This document shows, one piece after another, positions 17,924 through 27,163 of a DNA stretch of 64,000 bases. Position 1 is the first letter of the stretch, and each line of letters starts with the position of its first letter. Source of the stretch: JAOTVV01 sp039591075 (GTDB lineage: Bacteria; Gemmatimonadota; Gemmatimonadetes; Gemmatimonadales; GWC2-71-9); NCBI GenBank assembly GCA_039591075.1, contig JBDHEI010000011.1, forward strand, positions 13,245 through 77,244, given 5' to 3'. The translations under genes were made by a program, and so were the position numbers. A model generated the notes under the pieces. It saw nothing but the letters and a program-made list of their open reading frames with translations. It made no database searches and was not told the DNA's origin.

Positions 17924-19171
17924 ATGTGTCGGTTCGCCATGTTGGCGGCGGCGCTGTCTGCCGCGTGCGAGTTCGGTGAGATCACCGTGCCGACCAGTGA
18001 TCCCATGGTGATCGTGCAGGCGATCATGCGCCCCGACGTCGCGCGGCAGTGGCTGATTGTGGAACAGACGTTGACGGGATCGGCCGTGATCGATCGGGAG
18101 TCGATCGTGGTCCCGGGCGCCCCGCTGCCGCTGCCGGTGTCCGGTGCGACGGTGACGGTCACCAACCGCACCGATTCCAATGACCCCTGTGGCACCACGG
18201 TCTTCACGGAAGACCCCGGCGTGCCGGACATCCCGGTGGTGGCCGGTGTGTACTGGAGTCCGGCCGGGTGTCCTACGATGCGGGCCCGGGACACCCTCCA
18301 GCTCCGCGTCGTCACACCAGGCGGTGCCGTGGTAACGGGAACTAGCGAGGTGCCCGGCGCCACCGCCTTTGTCATGCGGGTCGCCTCCACTGTGGTTGAG
18401 GTGCCGGGTCCCCTGCTCACGCTCAACCGGGACGTCGATACCTTGACGGCCGACGCTGCGGTTATTGCGGGCCGGGCGCTGCAGCTGGAAGTGCGCCGGC
18501 CGACCGTCTCGGGATCGTCAGTTCCGGGGTTCTGGTTTCTCGTCGACTCGACCGCGATGGCGGTGCCAGGGAACCTGCCGGACATCATCTCAGGGTTTCT
18601 GCAGGACACGTCCGGTATCCCCGACGAGTTTCCGCCGGTGTTTGCGGCCGGTCGCTATTACTTCGTGACCGTCGCGCTCGGCGACGCGCGGTACTTCGAT
18701 TTCGTGCGATCGGGCAACATCCCGCCCTCCGGCCGCGGATTCGTCAACAACCTGCAAGGTGGGATGGGGGTGTTCGGGAGCCTCGTCGCGGCGACCAACG
18801 AGCTGAGGGTCGTGGGGAGGATGGACGACCGTCGCGAAGGATTCTACCGCGTAACCGGAACTCTCTTGGGTGTCCCCGTCGGCGCGACGCTCGAGCTCTA
18901 CGTCGTGACCGCGGATGCCGACTCGACAGAGCTCTCCGCGTTTGTGAGCGGCGCGTGGCTGCACGGCTCCATCGATGAGAGCGCTGACGGGGCGTTCCGC
19001 GCTGACACGCTCGAGCTCGTGGTCGAGCAACGTGTGTCAGCCGCGGGCGATTCGGTGTCGGCGTATCTGCTGGTTGGTCCCACGTCGCCGACTACCGTGA
19101 CCACGCTGACCGCATACGATGCTGAGCTTCGGGTCGTGGATAGCCTGACGGTCGAAAGAGTCCCGGGCTGA
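17924..19171 (+). CDS. DUF4249-like lipoprotein, partner of the TonB receptor
   Basis: 415-residue exported lipoprotein (lipobox LSAAC, Cys15). The sequence is beta-rich with DPMVIVQAIMRPD near the start, similar to the N-terminal strand of DUF4249 proteins that accompany TonB receptors. It starts 5 nt after the receptor stop, so one transcript is expected. Inferred role: surface or periplasmic ligand handling for the receptor. The family match is tentative because only the layout and opening strand are recognisable. Confidence 0.7.
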   Translation: MCRFAMLAAALSAACEFGEITVPTSDPMVIVQAIMRPDVARQWLIVEQTLTGSAVIDRESIVVPGAPLPLPVSGATVTVTNRTDSNDPCGTTVFTEDPGVPDIPVVAGVYWSPAGCPTMRARDTLQLRVVTPGGAVVTGTSEVPGATAFVMRVASTVVEVPGPLLTLNRDVDTLTADAAVIAGRALQLEVRRPTVSGSSVPGFWFLVDSTAMAVPGNLPDIISGFLQDTSGIPDEFPPVFAAGRYYFVTVALGDARYFDFVRSGNIPPSGRGFVNNLQGGMGVFGSLVAATNELRVVGRMDDRREGFYRVTGTLLGVPVGATLELYVVTADADSTELSAFVSGAWLHGSIDESADGAFRADTLELVVEQRVSAAGDSVSAYLLVGPTSPTTVTTLTAYDAELRVVDSLTVERVPG

Positions 19172-19267
19172 AACCTGCGACTGCACGAGAGCAACCGCGA
19201 ACAGCTGCGACACCGGACGGCGCCCCCTGAGTCTATAGCGTGCGGCGCATGGCGATCGGCACGCCTC

Positions 19268-20239
19268 TCAATCAGTCGCGGCCGTGGGCTCCAACAACGA
19301 ATCGACCTCGGCGCGAGCGGCGGCGTAGGCCGTAGCGTCGGCATCCAGCGCTTCCAGCAGCTCCGCCAACTCCTCGCGGGCCGGATCGGCATCGACAGTT
19401 TCGGCCCGGAGCCGATACAGCACGCTCACCCCCTGCCGGAACCGCGAGGCCAAGCCATCGTGGAGCGACGTCACGCGGTTGATGGCGGTCTCGTCGAGCA
19501 CGGCGGCGAGACCGTGGTCGAGGTCCGAGAGGTCGATCGCCACGCGACACGCATGGGTGAGGAGCTGCTCCACATCCCTCTTGCACGCACCCCCGGCCGG
19601 ACCGCGAGGTAGAGCGCGATAGACGGGCTCGGCCGCTCGAACCAGCGTCGCGAGGAGATCGTGAGCGGTGCCGAGTGGCAGCCTGGCGAATGTCGTAACG
19701 ATCAAGTGCTCCGTAGGCGCCGGAAACACGGCACGACGGCGAGGGCTGGCGATCGCTGGATCGCGCAAGCGCACCTGTGCAGCGAGCAAGAGGAGGAGCG
19801 CCATCAGCGGACTGGTCCAGAGGAGCATGGGCTCCGCGATCCGACCGGCCCAGGTTCCGACCAAGACCATGACGCCGAGCAGAACGTAGAGCGAAGCCGG
19901 GGCCGACGCCCACGTCTTCCGGGCCGTCCGAGCCACTGCCGGCACGTCGCGGAGCGCCAGACGCCGCACGACGCCTTCTGCCGCAGCGGCGGGCACGCGA
20001 ATCAGCGCCCGGTGGCCCGCCGCCAGCAGATCCCGTCCCTCGCGGTGAGCGTGACCCGCGAGGAGCGGCTCGAGCGCGTCCAGCACGCGACGCGTGTCGT
20101 GCCGGGCCTCGGTGGGCTTCACGAAGATCAGCGTGTCGCCGACCGCCTGGGCAGTGCCGCCGCAGGCGGGGCAGACGCTCAGGCCGAACGGCTCCGGGGC
20201 ACCGCAGATCACGCACACCGTCATGAGGGCGTCGGTCAT
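19268..20239 (-). CDS. Zinc-ribbon membrane protein, function unknown
   Basis: 323 residues. An N-terminal zinc ribbon (CVICG then CPACG, residues 9-26) is followed by a helical region, two adjacent hydrophobic segments near the middle (SLYVLLGVMVLVGTWAG and LLWTSPLMALLLLLAA) and a long helical cytoplasmic C-terminus rich in Ala and Leu. No family recognised. The start at 20239 overlaps the stop of the upstream TPR-like gene as ATGA, so the two are translationally coupled. Confidence 0.7.
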   Translation of the reverse strand: MTDALMTVCVICGAPEPFGLSVCPACGGTAQAVGDTLIFVKPTEARHDTRRVLDALEPLLAGHAHREGRDLLAAGHRALIRVPAAAAEGVVRRLALRDVPAVARTARKTWASAPASLYVLLGVMVLVGTWAGRIAEPMLLWTSPLMALLLLLAAQVRLRDPAIASPRRRAVFPAPTEHLIVTTFARLPLGTAHDLLATLVRAAEPVYRALPRGPAGGACKRDVEQLLTHACRVAIDLSDLDHGLAAVLDETAINRVTSLHDGLASRFRQGVSVLYRLRAETVDADPAREELAELLEALDADATAYAAARAEVDSLLEPTAATD

Positions 20240-20817
20240 CGGGCGTCGATCTCCTCGAGCATCCGCTTGGCGCTTCGCGTCCAACCGTCATTCTGGTCGT
20301 AGTACCGCAGGAACTCACGCAGGTGGGTTTCGGCGAGCTGGTAGTCGCCGAGGGCGAAGCGTGCGGCCCCGGCGTGGTACAGCGCTTGGTAGTGGTTGGG
20401 CCAGAACTCGATCACCAACTCCATGATCGGTCCGGCAGAGCGGTCATCACCCATGTCCGCAATCGGATGACCGATGGCAAACACGACCCCCGCTGCCTTC
20501 CACCGTTCGTCCCCTTCGAGTGCGAGGATCACGCTGCGCGCCTCCTCGATCCGTCCGGCGAGTGCCCAGCACGCGGCACTGTACCCGGCACCGCCGCGTG
20601 ACGTGGGTGGAGGTGTCTGTCGGTGGACGGTCTCCACCTCGAGCGTATTGCAGTACGGCCTCACCTGACTGAACCAAACCGCACCGTCCTCTGTCGGATC
20701 GCCCGCCACGAAGAAAGACGTCACGCTGACGGGATCGGCGGCAGGCACGGGCCCGCGGATCAGCGCGTATACGCTCACGGCGATGTAGGTGATGCCCACC
20801 AGGTATAGCAGCCGCAT
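20236..20817 (-). CDS. Membrane-anchored TPR-like protein
   Basis: About 193 residues from the ATG at 20817. It has an N-terminal membrane anchor (LLYLVGITYIAVSVYAL), then helical repeats typical of tetratricopeptide folds (AACWALAGRIEEARSVI, AARFALGDYQLAETHLREFL). A longer in-frame start at 20949 exists, but the anchor is better placed at the N-terminus from 20817. Coupled with the zinc-ribbon membrane protein that follows; they may form one envelope complex. Function unknown. Confidence 0.65.
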   Translation of the reverse strand: MRLLYLVGITYIAVSVYALIRGPVPAADPVSVTSFFVAGDPTEDGAVWFSQVRPYCNTLEVETVHRQTPPPTSRGGAGYSAACWALAGRIEEARSVILALEGDERWKAAGVVFAIGHPIADMGDDRSAGPIMELVIEFWPNHYQALYHAGAARFALGDYQLAETHLREFLRYYDQNDGWTRSAKRMLEEIDAR

Positions 20818-21126
20818 GGGCGTCTCTTTCGAGATGTAGGTCCAATCCGGGTGACGATCCGGGAGGGCAGCCTTGCACACCCCCGCTCCCAATCCCCCAA
20901 TGAGCAAACGACGTGCCGCGTGGTGCTGTCGTGTAACTGATTGTTTCACAACTGGTTAGATAGGGAGATGGGAGACGAGCTGCGCGGGACGGAGGGACCC
21001 TGCCCCAGGGTGGTGCGAATTGCGACAACGGTGGCGTGCGGCCTACGGCAATCGCCTCGTGTTCACGCGGGAGTCCGGCGACGCAGGGTCATCGTCCAGT
21101 CCCCTGCGCGATCGCGCCCCGCGGGA
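20818..21126. other. Intergenic region, 309 nt
   Basis: Lies upstream of the TPR-like gene and downstream of the phosphatase gene, both on the minus strand. No convincing gene, hairpin terminator or clear promoter boxes were seen. Part of it is open in frame with the TPR-like gene (to 20949). Confidence 0.5.
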
Positions 21127-22023
21127 CTACGGATGGCAGGTCCCGCTTCCGGCATCGACGAACTGCCCGCCGCCGGCCGGAATGAAGTCCCAGTCGTAAC
21201 CCGTTGACCGCAGCGTCAGCTTCAAGACGCCATAGGTCTCACTGTTGCGGATGTCGCTGTGTGCGGCCAGAGCTGCGAAGTTCCTGAGCGTTCTGCCCCC
21301 CGTTCCCACGACGAACGCACGGATCCCTGCGACGGCATCGGGAGTCCCTGTCGGTGTTTGCGGCGCGAAGCGCTCGTAATCGTGGTCGTGCCCGTTCAGG
21401 ACCACCTCGACGCCGGCCTCGTACAGCGCCTCCCAGACAGGTTGCATAGCGTCGTCGTTCCCGTGTTGGCCGGAACTGAACCTCGGATGGTGCCAGTATG
21501 CCACCGTGCAGAGCGCCGGGTGTGCGGTGAGATCGCCACGGAGCCACTGCAACTGGGGCGAGTCGGTGTCGACATCGATGTTGCTGTTCAGCGCAATGAC
21601 GTGCCAGCTCCCGAGGTCGTAGGAGTAGTAGCCCTCGCCGGGGTTGCCGGCGTTCGCACCGAAGTAGGCGAAGTAGGCGGTCCCACCCGGCGTGTTGTAG
21701 TCGTGATTGCCCGGTGATGGCCGCGTGCGTGCCACGTGCCGGCCCCATGTCGGATCGTAGCAGTCGGCGAACTGCTGGGCGGTGCCATCGGGGTATGCGT
21801 TGTCGCCGGCCGTGAAGACGGTGCCCGGGATGGTGTCGAGCACCCGCGCCGTCTCTTCGTGAGCGCTCTCGCCGCATACGGCAATGTCGCCTGCTCCAAC
21901 CAGGGTCGCGGACGGCTCTGGATTGCCGTCGGGCCCGGGCAGGTCGTCGGCACATGCCAGACCCGCAAGCAGCAAAGCGGCCGCCGCGAGCCGATATGAG
22001 AAGCGATTCGTCACGGTGGGCAA
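21127..22023 (-). CDS. Exported metallophosphoesterase (acid phosphatase-like lipoprotein)
   Basis: 298-residue lipoprotein with signal LAAAALLLAGLAC (lipobox Cys23). The metallophosphatase motifs appear in order: GAGDIA, AGDNAYPDG, SPGNHDY, and the C-terminal WHHPRF and NGHDHDYERF. This arrangement matches purple-acid-phosphatase-like and alkaline-phosphatase D-like secreted enzymes, so hydrolysis of phosphoesters outside the cytoplasm is expected. No phosphate transport genes are nearby. Confidence 0.85.
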   Translation of the reverse strand: MPTVTNRFSYRLAAAALLLAGLACADDLPGPDGNPEPSATLVGAGDIAVCGESAHEETARVLDTIPGTVFTAGDNAYPDGTAQQFADCYDPTWGRHVARTRPSPGNHDYNTPGGTAYFAYFGANAGNPGEGYYSYDLGSWHVIALNSNIDVDTDSPQLQWLRGDLTAHPALCTVAYWHHPRFSSGQHGNDDAMQPVWEALYEAGVEVVLNGHDHDYERFAPQTPTGTPDAVAGIRAFVVGTGGRTLRNFAALAAHSDIRNSETYGVLKLTLRSTGYDWDFIPAGGGQFVDAGSGTCHP

Positions 22024-22138
22024 CCTCGACTAGGCACGAGCTGTCCTAACGGTATCTCGCTTCGGCACTGCAGCGTGTGGCAGTGATCACACGTTACCAG
22101 GCTGCATCCTGTCCGTCTAGCCGGATGCCCTAACTGAA

Positions 22139-22176
22139 ACACGCCCCACGACCGCATTGGCGACCGTGAGGCGTGT
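22139..22176 (-). terminator. Terminator-like hairpin downstream of mscL
   Basis: A 12-bp stem (22165-22176 with 22139-22150, one G-T wobble) encloses 14 nt. On the minus strand it is followed by TTCAGTT. It lies 24 nt after the mscL stop. Confidence 0.6.
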
Positions 22177-22199
22177 CCTGCCACGAAACAGATCTTGCC

Positions 22200-22655
22200 T
22201 TACGCGGCCTTGAGCTCCGACGTGCAGCTCGAGCAGCGGGTGGCTTTGATGGCCACCTTCGTGAGGCAATACGGGCATTCCTTCTTGTCCGGTGGGGGTG
22301 GGGCAGCCTCTTCCTTCTGCTGCATGCGCATGAGGCCTCTTACCAAGAGGAATACGGCAAACGCCACGATCAGGAAGCTCACGATGTTGTCGATGAACAT
22401 TCCGTAATTGACCGTGACCGCGCCCGCCTCGGCGGCCGCGTCGGGCGTCAGGTACGGCCCGGGTACGTCACCTGCCTTGACCACGGCGAACAGGTTGGAA
22501 AAGCTCACGTTGCCGAGCAAGATGCCGATCGGCGGCATGATGATGTCGGACACGAGCGATTTCACGATCGTGCCGAACGCACCACCGATGATGATACCCA
22601 CGGCCATGTCGACGACGTTTCCGCGCATGGCGAACGCTTTGAAGTCTTTCAGCAC
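22200..22655 (-). CDS. mscL: Large-conductance mechanosensitive channel with zinc-ribbon tail
   Basis: MscL forms a pentameric pore that releases solutes on hypo-osmotic shock. The N-terminus MLKDFKAFAMRGNVVDMAVG is the family signature; TM1 follows (GIIIGGAFGTIVKSLVSDII), then the periplasmic loop and TM2 (NIVSFLIVAFAVFLLVRGL). The GTG at 22655 is supported by GGAG 8 nt upstream. Unlike E. coli MscL, the C-terminus carries a zinc ribbon, CPYC and CSSC, after a short proline linker, giving 151 residues. The tail may bind zinc or stabilise the cytoplasmic bundle. Confidence 0.95.
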   Translation of the reverse strand: MLKDFKAFAMRGNVVDMAVGIIIGGAFGTIVKSLVSDIIMPPIGILLGNVSFSNLFAVVKAGDVPGPYLTPDAAAEAGAVTVNYGMFIDNIVSFLIVAFAVFLLVRGLMRMQQKEEAAPPPPDKKECPYCLTKVAIKATRCSSCTSELKAA

Positions 22656-22741
22656 TCTGCAACTCCTATACTGGGATGATGGATGAACTACGACGGGCGC
22701 CGCGCGCATGAGGTCGCTGCACGGCGCCCGCCGACTCGTTG

Positions 22742-24169
22742 TTACTGATCCAACCGCTGCAGCTCCACGCGGCGGTTCTGAGCGCGACCCTCACGCGTGC
22801 CGTTGTCGGCCACGGGATTGTCTGGGCCGTACCCCCTCGCCTCGAGCTGGTTGGCCGCAACGCCCTGCTGTACGAGGTAGGCGACGACCGACTCCGCACG
22901 CCGCTGAGAGAGCCCCATGTTGTACGCGCGTGACCCGGTGTTGTCGGTATGCCCCCCCACCTCGACGCGCACCTCGGGGTTACCCTGCAGGGTCTCCCCG
23001 ACGCGGGTGAGGATCATCCGTGCCTGCGCCGTGAGCTGCGCGCTGTTCGTCTCGAAGTTGACCCCCTCCAGTACGATCCGCGTCTCGGCTTCCCGGAAGA
23101 GTATCGGGCAACCGGTCTGGTCGACCTGGGTGTTGGCGGTGGTGTCCGGACAGCGATCGATACCGTTCGGCACACCGTCGTTGTCGCTGTCGCTCGGGCA
23201 GCCCTGCGCATCGACCGTCGCGCCGGCCGGGGTGTTGGGGCAGCGGTCCAGGACGTCGGGCACACCGTCCCGATCCGCATCCAGGGCGCAGCCGTTGCCG
23301 TCGACCTGGGCGCCGCGCGGCGTGTTGGGACACCGGTCCGCCGTGTCGGGCACGCCGTCGCTGTCCGCGTCGGGGACGCAACCACTCGCATTGACCGCGG
23401 TCCCGCGCGGCGTGTTGGGACACTGGTCCGCCGAGTCACGCACACCGTCGCCGTCCGAGTCGAGTGGACAGCCTTCGGCGTCGACCCGCTCGCCGGTCGG
23501 AGTGTCGGGACACCGATCTTGGAAGTTAGGCACGCCGTCCCCGTCGGCATCCAGGGGACATCCCCTGGCGTCCACCGGCTCGCCGGCCGGCGTTCCCCCG
23601 CACGCGTCCCGCTTGTCGCTCACGCCGTCGCCATCGGTATCGGCGGCGCGACTGCCGAGGAGGATGCCCACGCCTCCCTGCGCGCCAAAGTTCCAGTTCT
23701 TGTCGGCCCCGAAATAATCCGCGAGCCCCTCGATACGGGCAAACACCACGTCGGACAGCCAGAACCGGAAGCCGAACAAACCGTTCACGCCGAAGTCGGT
23801 CGCGTCGGTGTTGTCGTAGATGTTGTAGACTCCGCCGGCGCCGATCAGCATCGAGACGCGATCGTGCAGCGGGGCGTTGTACACGAGACGGGCATGGACC
23901 GGGATGTACTTGAGGTTGCCTCCGGCGTCCAGCTCCGCTGGCGTGTAGGATCCCGTTGCCTCGAGTTCTAGATTCGGCACGAAGAAGACGCCCAAGCGGC
24001 CGCCGAACCCGATGCGGTCTTTGAGCGTCAGGGTGCTGTCGAACCACGTGTACCGGGCGAACGCGCCCAGCTCCACGGCGCCCGGACGCTGGGCAAAGGC
24101 GGGCGTCGCCAGCGCTGCCAGACCAACGGCAGTCACCACGGCGCTCCGTTTCAACCATTTCCTCTGCAT
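22742..24169 (-). CDS. OmpA-family outer-membrane protein with thrombospondin type 3 repeats
   Basis: 475 residues. Signal peptide (cleavage near AFAQ), an N-terminal eight-stranded-type barrel (about 30-173), six 30-residue TSP type 3 repeats (177-356, DxDGDGVxD calcium loops with one Cys pair each) and an OmpA peptidoglycan-binding domain (FETNSAQL, GHTDNTGSRAYNMGLSQRRA). The ATG at 24169 has an ideal AAGGAGG. Likely an abundant envelope-anchoring protein with a calcium-stiffened stalk between barrel and cell wall. Confidence 0.93.
   Translation of the reverse strand: MQRKWLKRSAVVTAVGLAALATPAFAQRPGAVELGAFARYTWFDSTLTLKDRIGFGGRLGVFFVPNLELEATGSYTPAELDAGGNLKYIPVHARLVYNAPLHDRVSMLIGAGGVYNIYDNTDATDFGVNGLFGFRFWLSDVVFARIEGLADYFGADKNWNFGAQGGVGILLGSRAADTDGDGVSDKRDACGGTPAGEPVDARGCPLDADGDGVPNFQDRCPDTPTGERVDAEGCPLDSDGDGVRDSADQCPNTPRGTAVNASGCVPDADSDGVPDTADRCPNTPRGAQVDGNGCALDADRDGVPDVLDRCPNTPAGATVDAQGCPSDSDNDGVPNGIDRCPDTTANTQVDQTGCPILFREAETRIVLEGVNFETNSAQLTAQARMILTRVGETLQGNPEVRVEVGGHTDNTGSRAYNMGLSQRRAESVVAYLVQQGVAANQLEARGYGPDNPVADNGTREGRAQNRRVELQRLDQ
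23102..23641 (-). repeat. Six 90-bp coding repeats (TSP type 3)
   Basis: Six consecutive 30-codon units inside the ompA-like gene. Each encodes an Asp-rich calcium loop, a CP(N/D)TP segment and a GC(P/A/V) turn. The units differ in DNA sequence, so this is an old coding duplication and not a recent tandem array. Confidence 0.85.
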
Positions 24170-24222
24170 CGAGTTGCCTCCTTGGAAGATCGATCGCGAA
24201 TTCGCCCTGGCGAAGAGCAAGG

Positions 24223-24252
24223 CGTATACCAGGATATAAGTCTCTGCGGCAA
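24223..24252 (-). promoter_or_regulatory. Candidate sigma-70-type promoter of the ompA-like gene
   Basis: On the minus strand TTGCCG (24247-24252) and TATACG (24223-24228) are separated by 18 bp, 54 nt before the ATG. The area is AT-richer than its surroundings. Sequence match only. Confidence 0.4.
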
Positions 24253-24379
24253 AAAGGTTTACAGAGTTGGCACCCGAGCCGGTACCCAGCGGGCGTTGTT
24301 TCATTCCGGAATCGATCACCCCAGAATGGGACGTGAGCACGGGCGGCGGGACGAGAACGGGCGTCGAAAACTCTCCGCG

Positions 24380-25840
24380 TCAGGAGCGAAGCTCGTACTT
24401 TTTGATCTTGCGGTAGAGGGTGGTGCGTCCAATCCCGAGCTCACGCACCACCTGCGCCACATTGCCGTCATGGCGCTCGAGCGCTTCGGCAATCGCGTCG
24501 CGCTCGATCTCCTCGAGCGTCCGAAGGCGCCGGGGCGCCACCGAGGAATTGGTCCCCACGAAGGCAGCCGGCGGCGCCTCGGGCAACGACGCGGTGTTGG
24601 CCCTGCGCCCGGTGTCTGGAGCCAGGGTGCTCCCCGCTCCGGCCTCCCGAACTCGTTTGGGAAGATCTCGGACACTAATGGCACGGCCGTCTGCCTCGAC
24701 CGCGGCGCGCTCGATCGCGTTCTGCAGCTCGCGAACGTTCCCGGGCCAGCCATACGACGCCAGGCGCCCCATCGTCTCGGGTGCAATGGACAGCGTCTTG
24801 GAGCGATTCCCCGCTGCCTGCTTCAGGAAATGCCCGGCGAGGAGCGGGATGTCGTCGCGGCGAGCCCTGAGCGGCGGAACCTCGATATCCATGACCGCAA
24901 TGCGGAAGTAGAGATCTTCCCGGAAAGTGCCGGCCTGAACCTCCGTTGCGAGATCACGATGGGTCGCGACGATCAGGCGGAAATCGGAGCGCACCTCGGC
25001 CGATCCGCCGACCCGTAAGAACGTCCGCTCCTGCAGTACGCGAAGCAACTTGGCCTGGAGACTCGCCGAGAGTTCGCCGATCTCGTCGAGAAACAACGTG
25101 CCGCCGTCGGCCCGCTCGAAGCACCCGGCCCGGCGGGCGGTGGCTCCGGTGAACGCACCCTTCTCATGACCGAACAGCTCCGACTCCTGGAGCGACTCCG
25201 GGATCGCGGCGCAACTCAGGGCGATGAAGGGCCCCTCACGGCGCGAGCCCTGCCCGTGGATGGCCCTGGCCACCAGCTCCTTGCCGGTGCCGCTCTCCCC
25301 AAGGATCAGCACCGTGATGTCGCTGGCCGACACGCGATCGAGTCGCCGAAACAGCTCTCGGATGGATCGTGACTGGCCCACGATACCCGGGTACCCGCGG
25401 CCCTCCGCTTCGCGCTCCAGCTGAGCGAGCCGCACCGACATGCGCGACCGCTCCACCGCGTGCGTGACCTCAGCCACGAACTTGGCCCGGTCTACGGGTT
25501 TGACCAGGTAGTCGTATGCCCCGGCCTTCATCGCCCTCACGGCGAACTCGGTGCCGGTCTGCGCGGTCATCACGATCACGGGGAGGAGCGGATGGCGCGC
25601 CTTGATGCGGTCGAGGGTCTCGAAGCCGTCGATACCGGGCATGACGAGATCGAGGCACACCGCGTCGGGGAGGGAGGTGGCCAGCGCCGCCAGGCATCCT
25701 TCGCCGTCGTGCGCGATCCGGACCTCGAAGCCTTCGGACTCGAGCCACCGCTGCTGCAACTCGCCGAGCAGGACGTCGTCGTCCACGAGGAGGACGAGTC
25801 CCTTGGTGTCCCGCGACGGCGATCCGGATGACTGCGCCAT
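24380..25840 (-). CDS. Sigma-54-dependent response regulator (NtrC family)
   Basis: 486 residues. N-terminal receiver domain (acidic pocket LLVDDD, phospho-Asp in CLDLVMPG, Lys in YLVKP), central AAA+ domain (Walker A GESGTGKE, sigma-54 loop GAFTGA intact, Walker B GGTLFLDEIGE, arginine finger region) and a Fis-type helix-turn-helix (NVAQVVRELGIGRTTLYRKI). It activates sigma-54 promoters after phosphorylation. No kinase is adjacent on its strand; the PAS kinase 2 kb away is a possible partner. The stretch upstream to 26107 is open in frame but looks non-coding. Confidence 0.93.
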   Translation of the reverse strand: MAQSSGSPSRDTKGLVLLVDDDVLLGELQQRWLESEGFEVRIAHDGEGCLAALATSLPDAVCLDLVMPGIDGFETLDRIKARHPLLPVIVMTAQTGTEFAVRAMKAGAYDYLVKPVDRAKFVAEVTHAVERSRMSVRLAQLEREAEGRGYPGIVGQSRSIRELFRRLDRVSASDITVLILGESGTGKELVARAIHGQGSRREGPFIALSCAAIPESLQESELFGHEKGAFTGATARRAGCFERADGGTLFLDEIGELSASLQAKLLRVLQERTFLRVGGSAEVRSDFRLIVATHRDLATEVQAGTFREDLYFRIAVMDIEVPPLRARRDDIPLLAGHFLKQAAGNRSKTLSIAPETMGRLASYGWPGNVRELQNAIERAAVEADGRAISVRDLPKRVREAGAGSTLAPDTGRRANTASLPEAPPAAFVGTNSSVAPRRLRTLEEIERDAIAEALERHDGNVAQVVRELGIGRTTLYRKIKKYELRS

Positions 25841-26093
25841 GTTGTGGCCTGCTCGGTTCGCACAAATGTAGTCGCCGGGGCGGGATTTGACAGTCCGACG
25901 AGTCTCGGCAGGCGGTCGGAAGGCCGGGACCGAATCGGAACGGTGCCGGACGGTTTTCGGAACGACCATCCCGTTCTGATACGCTCCGGAGTAGCTCATT
26001 CCAGCAAATCCGTCCCTGGCCCTGGAGTTGCACGGGGAGCGCGTGGCGCGCCCAGTACGACGATCGAGGCGCGCCGCGAACCGCAACGCCGTG

Positions 26094-26420
26094 ATGGTTA
26101 TGCCCAACGACCCAGTGCCGGAGCACTCACCCGTTCAGATCGAGCGACGCATGGCCGATCTCGTCGCGCGGTATCTCGAGCGGTGTCGAGCGGATGTCGC
26201 CGCCATGCGGTCGGCTCTGGACGGTGGTACCCTCGCGACCGTCCGCGGACTGGGTGACCGGCTGGCTGGCTCGGGTGCGGCTTACGGCTTCGGCGAGATA
26301 TCTGCCCGAGGCTTTGCCATCGAGCGCGCCGCCCGCGATGCGGATCTGTTCGCCATCAGGGAGGCGGTCGAGGCCGTCGACCGCTACCTGGCCACGGTGG
26401 TCGTCACCTATCGGGACTGA
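26094..26420 (+). CDS. HPt-like domain protein lacking the phospho-accepting histidine
   Basis: Helical protein of about 108 residues that resembles a histidine phosphotransfer domain. The segment RGLGDRLAGSGAAYGFGEI aligns with the HPt core pattern (A/G-H-x-L-K-G-S-x-x-x-x-G), but Asp55 stands at the His position and Ala replaces the Lys. It therefore should not accept phosphate in the normal way; a docking or regulatory role is possible. Divergent from the sigma-54 response regulator gene. The start is uncertain (26094 or 26100; the frame is open from 26028) and has no good Shine-Dalgarno. Confidence 0.6.
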   Translation: MVMPNDPVPEHSPVQIERRMADLVARYLERCRADVAAMRSALDGGTLATVRGLGDRLAGSGAAYGFGEISARGFAIERAARDADLFAIREAVEAVDRYLATVVVTYRD

Positions 26421-26546
26421 CTAGCAGCGTCGGCGGCGCGTCTTCTCCACTCCGATATCCCTGACCTTCACCCTTCGCGCCCGAGGTGTATCTTCTCTGG
26501 GGTTTTCGTCCCGCTTGCGCTATCTGAGGGAGACCGATCGAGCCAG

Positions 26547-27122
26547 ATGACGAAGAAGTCGCCACGCCAGACCACGCACGCACCGCAGGATGGGTCGCGG
26601 GCCGGGGCCGATGCTCAGACCTCCAAGCACCTCGAGCAGGTCCGAGCCATCCTGTTCGGCGAGCAGTTCACGCTGTTCGAGGGTCGCCTGGAACGGTTGG
26701 AGCAGCGGCTCATCGAGGAGCAGGCAGCATTCCGCGACGCGACCCATGGGCGGTTGGACGCGCTCGCAGCTGAGATGGAGAAACACGTGAATGCGCTGCG
26801 GCGAACACTGGGCGATGGGGAGGCGAAGCACGCGGAGGCGCTGGCGCAGCTGGCGGGCGAGCTCGATCGATCGGTCACTGGGATGGAGCAACAACTCGCG
26901 CAGGTTCGGGCGGATGCCGATCGGTTGGCGGTGGAGCACCGTGCACAGACTGCCGAACGCATCGACGCGCTCGCGGCGCAGCTCGGAGATCAGTCGAACG
27001 CCCTGTCGGCACTCGTCGAGCAGAAGCTCGAGGAGCTCCGTACCCTCACCGCCGATCGCGAGTCCCTCGCCGCGCTGTTCGAAGAGATGGCCTCCCGACT
27101 GAAGCGCAGCCCCTCCGGGTAG
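26547..27122 (+). CDS. Coiled-coil protein, first gene of a small-GTPase operon
   Basis: 191 residues with no membrane segment. After a polar N-terminus comes EQVRAILFGEQFTLFEGRLERL, and then an almost continuous coiled coil to the end (many Glu/Gln/Leu/Ala heptads). It lies 41 nt before the GTPase gene. Inference: a filament-like scaffold or effector of the GTPase. No enzymatic motif seen. Confidence 0.75.
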   Translation: MTKKSPRQTTHAPQDGSRAGADAQTSKHLEQVRAILFGEQFTLFEGRLERLEQRLIEEQAAFRDATHGRLDALAAEMEKHVNALRRTLGDGEAKHAEALAQLAGELDRSVTGMEQQLAQVRADADRLAVEHRAQTAERIDALAAQLGDQSNALSALVEQKLEELRTLTADRESLAALFEEMASRLKRSPSG

Positions 27123-27163
27123 CGCACGTTCGAGGCCTTCGGAGCGTCGCGCGCGGTCCAGCC

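Noticed and set aside
23102..23641. Regular 90-bp periodicity resembling a repeat array
   Set aside because: Encodes TSP type 3 calcium repeats; no CRISPR-like spacers or constant repeats.
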